Source: Casuarina equisetifolia
Taxonomy: Eukaryota; Streptophyta; Magnoliopsida; Fagales; Casuarinaceae
Assembly (NCBI GenBank): GCA_028551475.1
Contig: CM052359.1
Span: forward strand, 20,523,583-20,587,582
Direction of reading: 5' to 3'
DNA: 64,000 nt
The position numbers and the translations under genes are program-made. Each line of letters begins with the position of its first letter. Position 1 is the stretch's first letter. The notes under the pieces are model-generated. The model was not told the origin of the DNA, did not search any database, and worked only from the letters and a program-made list of their open reading frames with translations. Positions 24,389 through 36,120 of this stretch are shown piece after piece.

Positions 24389-26433
24389 TTTTCTGAAACG
24401 ACCTCCCTTGCACTAGGCCGAATTCTTGTAAACGGCGTAGTTGTCTGACAAAGGAGAAGGCTTATTTATTATATTGCAGACGATGAGAAGAACATCGCGG
24501 GGTGTTGAAACAGATAAGAACACAACAAAATCAATACCCTCCAAAGATAAACGAGAATATAAGATTGAACTCAATACCACAATTCAAAATTGAATGTGTT
24601 AGAAGAGAGGTTTGCAACAGGAACAATCCCAGGAGATGATCTGCATGGCCTTCGAATCGGCTTCCAGAAAACAAACCTCTGTTTCCCGTCTCTTTTCATA
24701 CTCGAGATGACGAAATTAGGTCTCAATGATTTGAGGTGATAATTGCAGGAAAAGCGTAGAATATTTCAGGTTTTATTTTTTAATATTAAACTGCACAAGA
24801 TGACCTTCAATTTTTTATTTTTTATTTTTTTTCTGATTCGTCTTCTCTCTTTTGTGTTTCTTGCGTGGAGGAAAAGGAAAACCATGAGACCCGGTCTTGG
24901 ATTAAACGAGGATCTCTAGAATTTTAGAAATTAAAGGACTTAGCCTTATCGTGCTCCTTATTGGAGCCTGGGGTTTTGTCTTTATTTCATTCACAGCCAA
25001 GAGACAGAGAGAGGAAGGCACGTCGAAGTTCCTTTTTCGGGGCCAGCTGTGAAATATCAACAAAATATTTCGGAAACGAGAAAAAAAAAAAAAAAAAAAA
25101 AGGTTGTGCTTTGCCAACAACAGCTCAGGACTCTTGCATTGCAGCCCAGCAATTGCTCAAGTTTCAGTCTGCTACTCGTGCAGACATGTCGCAGTTGCAT
25201 GAAGGTGGCAAGCCACATAGCCTTCCATGACATGCTTAAAGATTTAACACCCAACACATGGTTTACAGCCCATTATTTGTTTATGATATTACCATTTGCT
25301 TCCCTACTTTTTATTCCTATTTTGGGTGTGTGTTTTTTCCCATCTTAGATTTGTTATTTTGGAACCTACTAATTTTCGGTTCTTCGTAGTAATCGCATTG
25401 CTCTATCCGACACTTACGTGGGCTTTCACTGCATCCTTAAATGCTGTCTTGCTAGATTGGTTTCTGGTAATTTGATATTTGAGAGTGATAAAATTCTCGT
25501 TACGTGTTTTAATGTTCTAAACATTATGTCACAGCTAATTTCAGTGATGGTGAGAAGGAAAAACAACCGTTCCCAGTCCGTTGGAAATTTCGCCCAAAAT
25601 AGAAATTTGGATCATTGGGAAAAAAAATAATTAACAAAAGTGGATATTTTCTTTAAAGTCATAAAATTTCTATATATTGCATGAACTCACACGTTCAGAA
25701 GATCCAAAAAACCTAACACAATCCCAAAGATTTAATTAGGGTAGGTCTCCTCAATGTTCAATTGCGTGTGTTGCACTCATTTGGCGAGCCAAATTATACG
25801 ATATTTGACAGCAGGGCTACGTGGGGTTATTACAGCTGCTATCTTCGCAAACTCATTGATATTTGTTCTGCATATACCTTATGAATATCATATTAAAATA
25901 AGGTTTCTCCGTTCGCCCTAAAAAGTCAAAATCAACAGGCCTATCTGAGAAGCTTGTCAGTTCCTCTTTTCCTTGAACCTGTTTCCAAATCCCACCTTCT
26001 CGTGAAGGAAAGCTTAGGTTACTCAACATCAAGCTCATCTTGGCATATCAACCAGCTGCAAAATAGACCAACCATGCTCAAGTATGCATGACGAGACAAC
26101 TACTCTTATGTAATGGAAGCATCACCAATCATGGTGATTTACACTTCATTTCAAAAGAATGCAGAGTAAGCACTGCGTATGGAATAAAATGTAACGTTAC
26201 AGATAGCCCTCAAGAAATGTATTTCTGTTCATCTTTCCGTGCTCTACACTTCATCTTTCTGCGGCCTTGGCATGCGTTAATTTTGAACTCAGTTGAGTAT
26301 GAATTTTAAAAAATAGAAAATGGGGAAAAAGAATAACCACAAAACCATGGTCATGTTAGAATAGCTCTCTTAAACATAATATTTCCCTTACCGGGGCGCG
26401 CCTCCACCCCAAATGGAAGAATTATTGCCAATC
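24389..26433. other. Intergenic region between TPR and HCC2 genes
   Basis: It holds the TPR upstream region and the HCC2 3' UTR. A homopolymer of about 21 A lies at 25081-25101. No further gene was recognised; the short open frames lack similarity and codon structure. Confidence 0.5.
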
Positions 26434-29400
26434 TTACGTCAAATTACTCCTCAATTCCTTTATTATTGCCCCTGCTAACTCCTCTGCATTGTACTCTACA
26501 CCAAAGCATCTCACAACCTCCATATTTGGGTTCAGCAGATACCTGCGTGTTTAAGGTAGGTTACAACCACTTTTGAGTCAATCGGAAAACATAAAGAGTG
26601 CAAGGGTGAGAAGAGCTTACATGTTGTGGGAAGACTCAACAAGATAATCATCTCCCTCCTCCTCCACCTTCTTAAAATAGACACGGTACTCCTGTGCCAT
26701 CTGCCTGACAGCTGAAGCAGTTCCCGTTAATCCTACGATTCTCGAGTCAAACTCTGCAATAAGTAAAAGATGAAAAAAGAGTGCAGGAAAAACGGAGGAT
26801 CAGATACGTCATTTGCAACTCTAAAGGTTAGCACAAGCAGTAGACGCAGTAAGTTGTCAGGGAATCCTCACCTCTAAGATAAGCACCAAGTTGTGACGGG
26901 GTATCACGTTGAGGATCAATTGTAACAAACACTGGTAGAATCTTGGAATCATGTTTTGACTCTAATTTCCAAGTAAAATTACAGACTTTCAGTTATCATA
27001 ACAGCAAAGCAGTATCACATGTATTTTATTTGACAAAAATGTCAACCTAGTATATCTGTGGCCTTGGCCATAATCTGTACTTGCTCTGGCCCAACATCCG
27101 GAGATGACGTATAACCAAAGTAGAGAAGAATCCACTTTCCACGAAAACTTTGCTCAGTAACAATCTGATTCTCTGTATCAATTAGTGAGAACGGACCACC
27201 TATTATTGGCCCTTTGACCTTATTCCCAGCATTTTTGTTACCCTGGCCTGAGTCAATAAAGAGAGAAATTAGGATAAACAAGCTATTTCGTTAAATATCT
27301 CATCAAAACTTTATTCTCCAACTCAAATCCAGAAGCCTAGATTTCAACCGATATAGTTTCCACCACATAGTTGACAGTCCACATTTCTCATGCTTACCTT
27401 CTCATCTCAAATTGAAAACAAGCAAGAGTCAGATCATGCAACTAATTTAATACTTGTAAACAAAACCATACAACAGTGACGATTTATTTGTGGATAGAGA
27501 AATGCCATAAATAGTTGATCTGGGTATGGTTCTAGGAGGGGTCACGTTTATCTTCCCAACTTCTATGGGTATGGTTCTAGGAGGGGTTACTTTTATCTTC
27601 CCAAATTCAAGTCGCTTTTGCTTTCTTATTGTTGGTGGATGGTAATAACACAAACCTGGTAAATAACATAAACCTGCTAAACCATTTCAGGCTCCTTATA
27701 CCACCGTGCTCTAGAGGCAATATTTGTAGCCGTGAGTTGGCAAGTAATTATAGGCCTTAGTACTGGGAAAATATCAGCTCTTCCTAGTTTTCCCAGGCCT
27801 AAAATTTTGACTACCAGGTTAAAATATTGAAGCTTATTAGAAGGAGCACAGTTATTTGGAAAAACCCACAGGACTTTTATCTTAGCGGCAAAAATTTAAA
27901 AAAACATCACGAGCTAGAAGACTTTGGATTAAAAACATTGCTACATACTCCATTCCAGTTGAATGTGCTAAGACTTTAGACAGGCCTCCTGGTCCATAAA
28001 TATGTTCTCGCCTTACTTGTGTCAAGGAGGAGAAACCATATATTCTCATTTTATTATGCTTGAAGATATTCTCCCTCCCTAACATTAAGTGTTATCCCTA
28101 TTTGGTTCCCACTTTTCAAGTGTAATTTTGACCTCATAATTCCAATATTTTGGACTCCTTGACATGCTCGACAAGTCAACTAATCAAATTAAACAGCATA
28201 AGGGTTCTCCATTCTTGCAACTCACAGGGAAGGGCAGAAGGGTAGGAAGAGAATGATATAGAAGAGGATCAAAGCTTTCATGTCTATACCCCACACCCAC
28301 ACTTGATGACCCAATTGATTCAGAAAATTTGTGAAGGGACAAGACGAAGAGGACCAAAAAGCTCAACTTTCAAATTTAGTTAGGACAGGCTTTTTCATGC
28401 GGCTGGTTCCGTTGCCCACCTTATGCATTCAAAAGTTTACTCATCTTCAATACAGGAACCTAGTGAATATGGAATAAAGAACCTATGTACAAGATTTTAC
28501 CATTCCTCTCCTCCCTAAATTCCAAAATAGTCTCTTTCCCACCAAGGCATTCTTCTAAAGTAGAAGAAAAAAGCATTATTAAATTCGTAGCTCATAAAGA
28601 GAAGGCAGATATATTAGGTATGAAGCAAATTCTGCTTTGGAACTCTCATGGCTAATTGGCTACTAACCATTACAGGTTACTACAGAAAGGACTCAGTTGT
28701 ACAAACTGGATACAGTCTGTGCACACATGCGTGCACACTGTTTTACATATCAAGCCAAGGTGGTTGCAACAAAATGAAAATTTTCTTTGTTGCAACAACA
28801 ATAAAAGGGGATGTACGGCTGTATCCAATAGCCTCCTAACAGAAACAACCACTGGTCAGCACCAGATTTTACCAGTACTCATCAGGGAAACCAGATCAAC
28901 ACAAGAGTTTCAGAAGCATATGTTCGGATTGTCAGAAAAAGCAGACTCATTTATCCATCAGTATCAGACTCTCTAAAAGACATCAGTTACATCATTTCAA
29001 GGCAAGCATAACACCTAATTTATCATTCTAATCAGATGCTATATCAACTCCATAATGTCAAATCTTTCAAAGCAATGGTGTATACATGGTTAACTCCCAT
29101 ATTCTCTTCTTCCACATGTAAGGATCTTCAACAAGGAAACTTTAGTAAGTGAAAAACTGATCAACTCTGAAAGGATAAAACATTACTTTTAAGTCCAAAC
29201 AGCAAAAAACTTCCATTCCAGCACTGAAGTTATCCAGTATGCAGAAAAATATAGAATCACTGTTTTTTTGTATGTTCTACAAGAAGAGAGTTACATAGCA
29301 ATGATGACAAGCTTCAGAATAGAGAAAACTAACAAATTCTACACAGTCTACTGTCATTGCCTTCTCGCTTCAACAACCAGATAAATTTCATATTGAGGTG

Positions 29401-31197
29401 TTTAGATTGAAACCATTAAATCATCGTTAGTATCCCAAAGAAAACCTCAAAAACTCAAGTTCTTGAGTTGTTGGGATGTCCAACTTATGGACCGATGTAA
29501 CCAAACCATCTGATTCTCATTTCATGATTTTGACAACAAAGCACAAAATTGTGTCATTAATTTCATTTGTCTGGGATAGACAATAAGACACAAATTATTC
29601 AACCTCATGTAATTGAAATCATAGAAAAAGAACACGAAAAGGAAACTGAAATGACAAGCTGTAGCCAACGACATACAAGTTCCCAGTCATGAACTTTCAG
29701 ATTCCAACTTCCAGACCATTAAAAGCAGTAACTTGGCGGTACCAGAATATAAAAACACATACCTTTTAAGATTGCTCTTCTCTCATCATTATAATGAATA
29801 AAACCTGCTAGCCCAGCAAAAACAGTTACAGCGGCTGTCTGTGGGATGATAAAATAAATGGAAACACATAATGAGTAAATATAAACATATAGAGATTATT
29901 ATTAATTCTGACTTCAATGAGAAATCTATTATTATTTATTATTCATGGTTTTCACAAAACGCACATCGCAAGCAAGAAGTAGCACATATTAAGTGAGAGA
30001 TTATTCAGGGCTGTGGCAGCATTACAATAATATAAGGACCCCACGAGCGAGAAGCCTCTGTTTCAACAGGCAGTACAGGATTAATACGTGTCTTTCCATT
30101 ATTGTATCCCGATGCTTTCGTATAGTTACAAGATTGAAACCTCTCCAGTGCACCACACCTACAAGACATACATATGAAGTAAAAATTCAGCGTAGAGAAC
30201 CAGAAAACAAGAGACTGTGCTATGTAGCACATAGGGAAGCCTTGGAAAACGGTTTCTCAGATATGAGGATATATCTTAACACGTTCACCATCCCAGTTGC
30301 ACGGAAAAGTTTATTCAAGATCCACTTATTTTGACATCAATTTTCACTATAATACCAAAAAAAAAAAAAAACTACAAAAATCAGCCGGTAGTGATTGTAG
30401 AAAGGAAGTGGATGTGGGAAGAAGTGGAGGAATGAGAGAGGAAAAGGAGGTGGTGCGAGTGCAGAACAGTGAAGGAGGAAAGAAGGTGGCGGTGGCGGCG
30501 GCAAGGGTACAATAGTGGCTGTCAAAGGATTGCTGAGGAGGGGCAAGGGAAGTGGTAGTAGTAGCTTAAAGGAGTCAATGAAGAGGAAGGGAGCTGGGGA
30601 GGGAGCATACGCTTGAACCGGCGAAAGGTTCTTCCATTCCAGGTATAATTCACTGCTAATCACAAAAACCTTCTATTTGATCAGTAATCATGCTTTCATC
30701 AGACACGTGAATATACCGAAAATATCTTTAGAAAGATATAGATAGCCGAAATAAACAAGCCTCCCCGTTGCTTAAGCTCTTCCAAGATAAACGCAGTTAT
30801 ATTGCACATGGAAAAAGCATGAAAATAAAATTTCAAACAGCAAAACAGACTTCCATTTACAGATATATCCAAGTACCAAAACCAAGCGAGAAGCCACAAA
30901 CTCCCAAATGGGCGACACTGTACTGAAGTCTGAACTGGATAATCCCGAACAAATAAAGGGCTTAATCATATTGACTTACTTCGTTACAAGATGAACGGAA
31001 GGTATCCCACCAAGTTATAAACTATTAATCAGTTATACTGAAATGATGAGTAAACAGAGCGATGCAATAAATCAACCCATCAAGCGGAAAGACAGAACCG
31101 ACGCGTTACTAGTTTTAAAGACTGACCTCTTGAGTAGATTGATAGCCTCTGTGGAGCGGCGTTTGGAGGAAAAGAAAAGAAACCGAGAAACGGACAT
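26434..31197 (-). CDS. HCC2, mitochondrial SCO1/SenC-like protein without copper ligands
   Basis: Predicted 270-residue protein from seven exons: 31197-31127, 30158-30026, 29838-29763, 27247-27047, 26961-26872, 26753-26621 and 26542-26434. Phases are consistent throughout. The N-terminus (MSVSRFLFFSSKRRSTEAIN) is basic and serine-rich, as expected for a mitochondrial presequence. One membrane segment lies at about residues 66-83 (YIITAAVTVFAGLAGFIHY). A thioredoxin-fold SCO domain follows (KVKGPIIGGPFSLID, WILLYFGYTSSPDVGPEQ, PVFVTIDPQRDTPSQ). Classical SCO1 uses a CxxxC pair and a distal His to hand copper to cytochrome oxidase. Here the Cys positions are Ser142 and Gly146, and the usual D-H-T is Glu230-Ser-Ser, so copper relay by the classical site is not possible. 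This is the known state of Arabidopsis HCC2, linked to redox/UV responses. Intron 3 is long (about 2.5 kb). Confidence 0.93.
27524..27604. repeat. 45-bp tandem duplication in HCC2 intron 3
   Basis: A unit beginning GGGTATGGTTCTAGGAGGGG occurs twice in a row with a 45 bp period and a few differences. It lies inside the 2.5 kb intron between exons 3 and 4. Confidence 0.8.
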
Positions 31198-31910
31198 AGC
31201 TTCCTAGGCTTTCCCCTGAAATGGCAGCTCTTTCAAGTAAAGACCCATGTCAGATTTTTGTTTAAGGGAATTCAGAAAACACATAGAACCGCTCTTCCTT
31301 GATCGTCCTGCTAATTGCCTTGCTGACCACGCCCCAATATTTTTTTTTTTCCCAATTATTCAAGAACCTCATTTTGTTTTATCATAGAATTTGCATTCAG
31401 TGGGCGAGATAGAAACATGGCTGTTTACACAAAGCCCACAGGCCAAGCGCGAAGTGGGTTCCCATGGCATCCGAACGTGAGCCCTAATGGCCCATTAAAT
31501 CTTATCAGAAATGCGTTTTGCCCTAATTCTATCGTATCCAGTCTTCACGTCTATTTTTGCGACATCCCTCATTCCTGGTAACTATGCATCAAAATATATG
31601 CACAACTCTTGAACTCAAAGCTGTTCTGCTATTCTTTTGAATGATATTTGAAGTACAGTGTAAACGGCATGCATTTGTAACGTTTAAAACCAAAAATTTG
31701 TTCTATGACCTATTCTGGATCAAATTTTTTCTTTTACCTTCTTTCCAAAGATACAAGAAAAGAGAGTCTAGTATTATAGATGGGTCCCAAAAATAGGGGA
31801 GAGTTTGTATTTTGAAACTTAAAATCCAACAGCCGATTTCGACCTTGGAAAATATATCACCATCGTCAAAAGTCAGAGTTTCAGATCAATTTTTTTTTTT
31901 TAATGGATTT
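31198..31910. other. Upstream region of HCC2, no gene seen
   Basis: Contains the HCC2 promoter and leader, with short T and A runs. No open frame or RNA gene was recognised. Confidence 0.5.
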
Positions 31911-31919
31911 TGTAAGGCC

Positions 31920-32260
31920 AGACACAAAGGTGGTTGGGTTAGGTACCTTGCCTAACCTGTAACGCGACCCTGTAATCCAGGTGGAGGCATTAAGGTAATG
32001 GGACGGCTCTGGTCCAATCCAACTGGAACTGTTCGTTCGGCTCTAGGGTATAACCTCCTCGAAGTCTTGTGTTGCACCCCGCCTAGTACTACTCTCTCCC
32101 AACTATGTTTACTTGCAGAGTTTTGATAAGATCTGGTGCATTAGTGTCTATATAATCAAGCCCATCCTAGTACTAGGATGAGTGACCTGGGCAAGTATCA
32201 TTTGTTTTAGTGGCCAAGTAACCCGGCCTTCGCCCAAGCCTCTATAGGTCGGTTTCTCTT
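31920..32260. repeat. Rearranged 5S-rRNA-derived sequence, possibly a Cassandra-type TRIM fragment
   Basis: Three adjoining pieces match the plant 5S rRNA gene. On the plus strand, 32048-32080 resembles the last third (CCTC, then AAGTC-TTGTGTTGCACCCC). On the minus strand, 32147-32081 resembles nucleotides about 17-79 (CACTAATGCACC, GAGAGTAGTACTAGG). On the plus strand, 32161-32195 again resembles the central control region (CCTAGTACTAGGATGAGTGA). The pieces are not in 5S order or orientation, so this is not a working 5S gene. Plant Cassandra TRIM elements carry 5S-derived sequence in their LTRs, which is the likeliest source; 5S-derived SINE or ectopic 5S copies are alternatives. Confidence 0.75.
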
Positions 32261-32689
32261 CTTATGGAGAAAATGTACAAATTTAATTCACTTTATTTGC
32301 TTTGTACGTGGATAAAAACAATATACAAAGGATGCAATCACCAGTTATGAAGTAGGAGTTAAAAAAAAGTATCGAATATCAAATTAAAGTGATTCGGGCT
32401 ATAGTTAGCCTTCCCTATGTCCACTATCTCACTAGCTTAATCCAACTAGTGTTTCTTCCACTATATCAATCTCCCATTAGTTTCCATACCCAGAAAAATT
32501 ACAATATGCCATGCAAATAGCATGACAAAATAACCTTAATCCGGCAAAAGAAAACTATTCAAAGCTTAATTGATAGTCTAGGATTTTTGACTAAAATCCC
32601 TTTAGTCTTTTCTTTTATTTTTTTAACCTTTTCAATTTGAAGTAAATATTTTACTTCAATGAAACAAATAATACAATGTGAGTGTTCTA

Positions 32690-33830
32690 CAAGGGAATAC
32701 TCAGAAGAATATATTCAATATGAACAAAAGTATAAAATATACAAGATGGAGATTTCACTTTTTTTATTTATTATTTGTTCTCTTGCATAAAACATGGAAA
32801 ACACAATAAAAAACTGAACATATAATGCATAGTAAGAGAACAAGGGGCCAAAGAGTGGACTTGGTTTGTATAAGAAACATAAGCTTGGCAAAAGAGCAAT
32901 AAGCCAAGTAAAACAATGGAAAAAAAAATTGAAGACTTTGGTGTTATATATAATCAGTAAAAAGGAATAATTATTGTTGTACAAAAAAAACCTATTTATA
33001 GGCTAGAAATCAAAGAATATAACAAAATATAAGAGAATTTTCAGCATACACAAGATGACAAATCATAATTCAATAGTGAAGTAGGAAAGAGTTATTAAGA
33101 AGCTATAAAGCAACCAACTAATCTAAATAAGTCACAATCCATTATGGTGCAATGTCTTTCCTCTAGCAATACTCCAAATTGTAGAATCGATTTGTAACTC
33201 AATATGAAGTAAAATAAGACGAAAATTGATTCTAACATAAACTAAACAAGATTAAGAAGAGATCTGGACAAGAAACACAAAATTTCATTAAGTAAGGAGA
33301 AAGTTACAAGTTTTCAAAGTTAACATAAAAAACTGTTCTATTTTTAATTTCTGCAAAAACTAAATTCTCTCTAGGGACTTCACTCTCTTGTTATCTAACA
33401 CAAACCTTTAATTTATAAATAAACATTAAACACTAAAGATATAATACTTTATCTTCAAGAAATTTCCAAGTTATTTTACAGTTGTTTCCATGTAGATAAG
33501 ATTATTACAAAACAGTACACAACTTATCAAATTTTGTAGGTTCAAACTTGGTTGCTGCCTCCTACTATTGTTGCATCCATTTTTGACTTCAAACTCTTAT
33601 CTTCTTATTCAAACTCTTATCTTCTTATTTTCTTAGTTGTTTGATAAGGACGGCCTACCAACACAAATTTCATGTTAAGTTATGTTGTTTTAAAGTCTTT
33701 TATAAAAAAGCTAAGGTATGGAAGAGGTGACCAATCTCATAATTTCACCTAGGTTCTATTTTGTGAGTTGATTTTGACTAAGGTTATGTGTTGAATTTGA
33801 CCATAGCTGTAACATGAGCTAAATGTTTAC
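32690..33830 (-). repeat. 3' LTR of the copia element
   Basis: Matches the 5' LTR in two blocks. One around 33010-33180 corresponds to 35770-35950, and one around 33664-33830 corresponds to 35946-36117. The sequence between them is missing from the other LTR. Confidence 0.75.
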
Positions 33831-33859
33831 TAGTCCCTTTTAAAATTAAGGTGTTAACA

Positions 33860-34420
33860 CTAAGTTTGCCATAAAAGTGAGGAAGGAGTGTTTGTTTAAT
33901 GGTTTAAAAAGAATATCAATAAGTTACCAATCATCTAAAATGTGATAAGTGAGAAAAGATTCTTAAGCAACCTTTTCCCTAATAAAGTAAAAATCCACAT
34001 TTATGTGTTTAACTCTAATGTGGAAAACATGATTAATGGTCAAGAACAAATCAAATAGATTATCACCAAAAATTATTTTAGGGTTTAGCTTTAAAACATT
34101 AAGATCACAAAGGATAGAATAAAACTACTAGATTCAGCAACAGCCACAACCAAAGCCTAATACTCAACCTCTATGGAGGACTGAGAGATAATTAGTTAAC
34201 ATTTAAAGCACCAAGAAATCATATTAGCCCTAATAAAGAAATAAAAACTAAAGGTTGAATGATTGGTTTGAGAAATAAGGTTTTGTAACCTCGAGAGTCA
34301 TGGTTTTCTACAATAGAAGTATCCAAAAGACATGTAGCCCAACTTTTCCAACACCTTTGGTCAATATTGTTTGGGTCCATTGATTCTTGATGAGAAAATT
34401 ATAAGAGTCAAACTCAAAAT
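33860..34420 (-). pseudogene. Copia RNase H remnant
   Basis: The minus-strand frames read SQSSIEVEY near 34170 and NHVFHIRVKHINVDFYF near 33990, which are hallmarks of the copia RNase H C-terminal region. Stops and frameshifts separate the pieces. Confidence 0.85.
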
Positions 34421-35670
34421 AGTAAGAAAAATTGAAGGTGAGCAAAAAAACTAACAGTAAGTTGCATTTTATAAGCAAAGTAACCAAAAAGGAGTGTAAA
34501 GGATGAGAGCAAAAAAAACTTTTAACATAAACATCTCCAATATGAATGCTCTCACTTTTACCAATGAGAGTAAATGTTGATTACAAAATCTAGCTTACAC
34601 AAGAGGTTGACAAAGTGATAGATACCCACTCATCTACCAACTACACTCCATCATCTTAAGGTTTGCAAGAGCTTATAGGACATCATCCAATTAGTAAATG
34701 TGATCAAATTGTTGATAACATTAGAGTATATTATGTCCTCATTTTGAGCAAATTTGGCAGAAAACAAGTTTACTGCCAAATTGGTTAGGGTTGGATTTGT
34801 ATTGGGTAGGTTGGTTAGACTTAGTTAATTGTTGTTTGTTTTGAGAAGACTATTAAAATCCTTAACCAAATTAGTTAACAACTCATTCAAAATTGAAGTT
34901 ATGTCCATGTCCACCCAAGCATCCACCTATATTATTATTCCTTTAAGCCATATAAATAGAAGTTTTAATGGTAGAAAAGGAGAAGCTATGCCAACAAAAA
35001 TGTGCATTAAAGGCATGTAGTTGGGCAATGACTTTAATACTGGTAAGAGAAGGCAATTTAAACATAAGGGCAAAGACAAAAGTTCAAAAAGGCCTAATAA
35101 TCTTTGTCGAGTCCTTCAAGCATGTAGAGGAATTTTGTGGCTTTAGAAAGCAATTTCCTAATTACACTAAGCAAGTTGTAAAGATTTTGAAATTCATTCA
35201 AATAATCAAATAAACTTTTAGTACCCTTTTGTAGAATGTGATGTTGAAATTGAATATCAAACTTGCACACTTCAATGTGATACCTAAAATGGACTCACAA
35301 AACACTTCAAATCCTTGTGGAGGTCTACAACTCAAACACATGACCAAGCACTTTCTCAGTCAAAGTGCTAATAAGCCATGATTTTACCAATTTGTCATTG
35401 TGATGTCAAGACTCAAAATCTAAGCTGAACTTCTATTATTCATTTATTGTTAGAAACTCTAGTGGGCGTGTAAAATTGCTGGTGAGAAAGCACAACATCA
35501 TTTGGCATTGAACAAGTGAATTTACCTAAATGGGTCAAGGAAGACAATTGGTCTTAAACAACTTAAGGTAACAAAGTTTGAGATGTTGACAAAAGTAGAA
35601 AATGGATAGGGTAGTTTGTTAGCCATGAGTAAAAAGCAGCAAGTACAACATATATGAAGTGCTCTAATAA

Positions 35671-35681
35671 CTCTGATACCA
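35671..35681 (-). other. Primer-binding site of the copia element
   Basis: TGGTATCAGAG on the minus strand is complementary to the 3' end of initiator methionine tRNA, the standard primer of plant copia elements. It lies immediately inside the 5' LTR. Confidence 0.85.
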
Positions 35682-35684
35682 AAT

Positions 35685-36120
35685 AAAACAAGGGAAGAAT
35701 TAAAGTCTAGTGTTACATGTAACTGGTCAAATGGAGCAAGTATTATTTTATAAAGGAGGCTTACTCATTGGTTAAGGAATCAAAGAATTCAATAAAATAC
35801 AAGGGGATATATAAGGCGCATAAGACAACAAATCAGAATACAGCAATAAAGTAAGAAACGATTATTGAAAGATTATAAAAGCAACTAGTTGGTCTCAATG
35901 AGTCATAGGCCATTTTGGTGCAGCGTCTTTCCTCTAACAATCCTCCAAATTCCATGTTGAGTTATGTTGTTACAAAGTCTTTTGTAAGAGTTTAGGTGTA
36001 GCAAAAGCGACCAATTTGTAATTTTGGAAGAAGACCGAATGGGCTATATTTTGTGAATCAATTTGAATTGAGACTGTGCATTGGATCTGACCGTAGTTAT
36101 GACATAGGATGAATGTTTAA
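35685..36120 (-). repeat. 5' LTR of the copia element (shortened)
   Basis: Homologous to the LTR at 32690-33830 but much shorter. It lacks an internal segment of about 489 bp, and a short AAATT-containing motif marks the junction near 35945-35951. Confidence 0.78.

Larger units (their letters stand above)
32690..36120 (-). mobile_element. Ty1/copia LTR retrotransposon, decayed
   Basis: The minus-strand element has two related LTRs (about 32690-33830 and 35685-36120), a primer-binding site at 35671-35681 and an internal region with copia RNase H remnants. The interior (33860-35670) is too short for a full gag-pol and carries many stops, so the element is non-autonomous and degraded. LTR limits are approximate, because the copies have diverged and suffered deletions. 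Confidence 0.82.

Noticed and set aside
30337..30663. Proline-rich minus-strand frame considered as HCC2 exon 2
   Set aside because: A better exon at 30026-30158 fits phase, splice sites and the family sequence (RSWGPYII joining TAAVTVFAG), so the proline-rich frame is intronic.
32081..32147. A functional 5S rRNA gene
   Set aside because: Only parts of 5S are present, out of order and diverged, with one part inverted.
34968..35213. 81-residue plus-strand open frame inside the copia element
   Set aside because: The element runs on the minus strand and this frame has no retroelement or host similarity.
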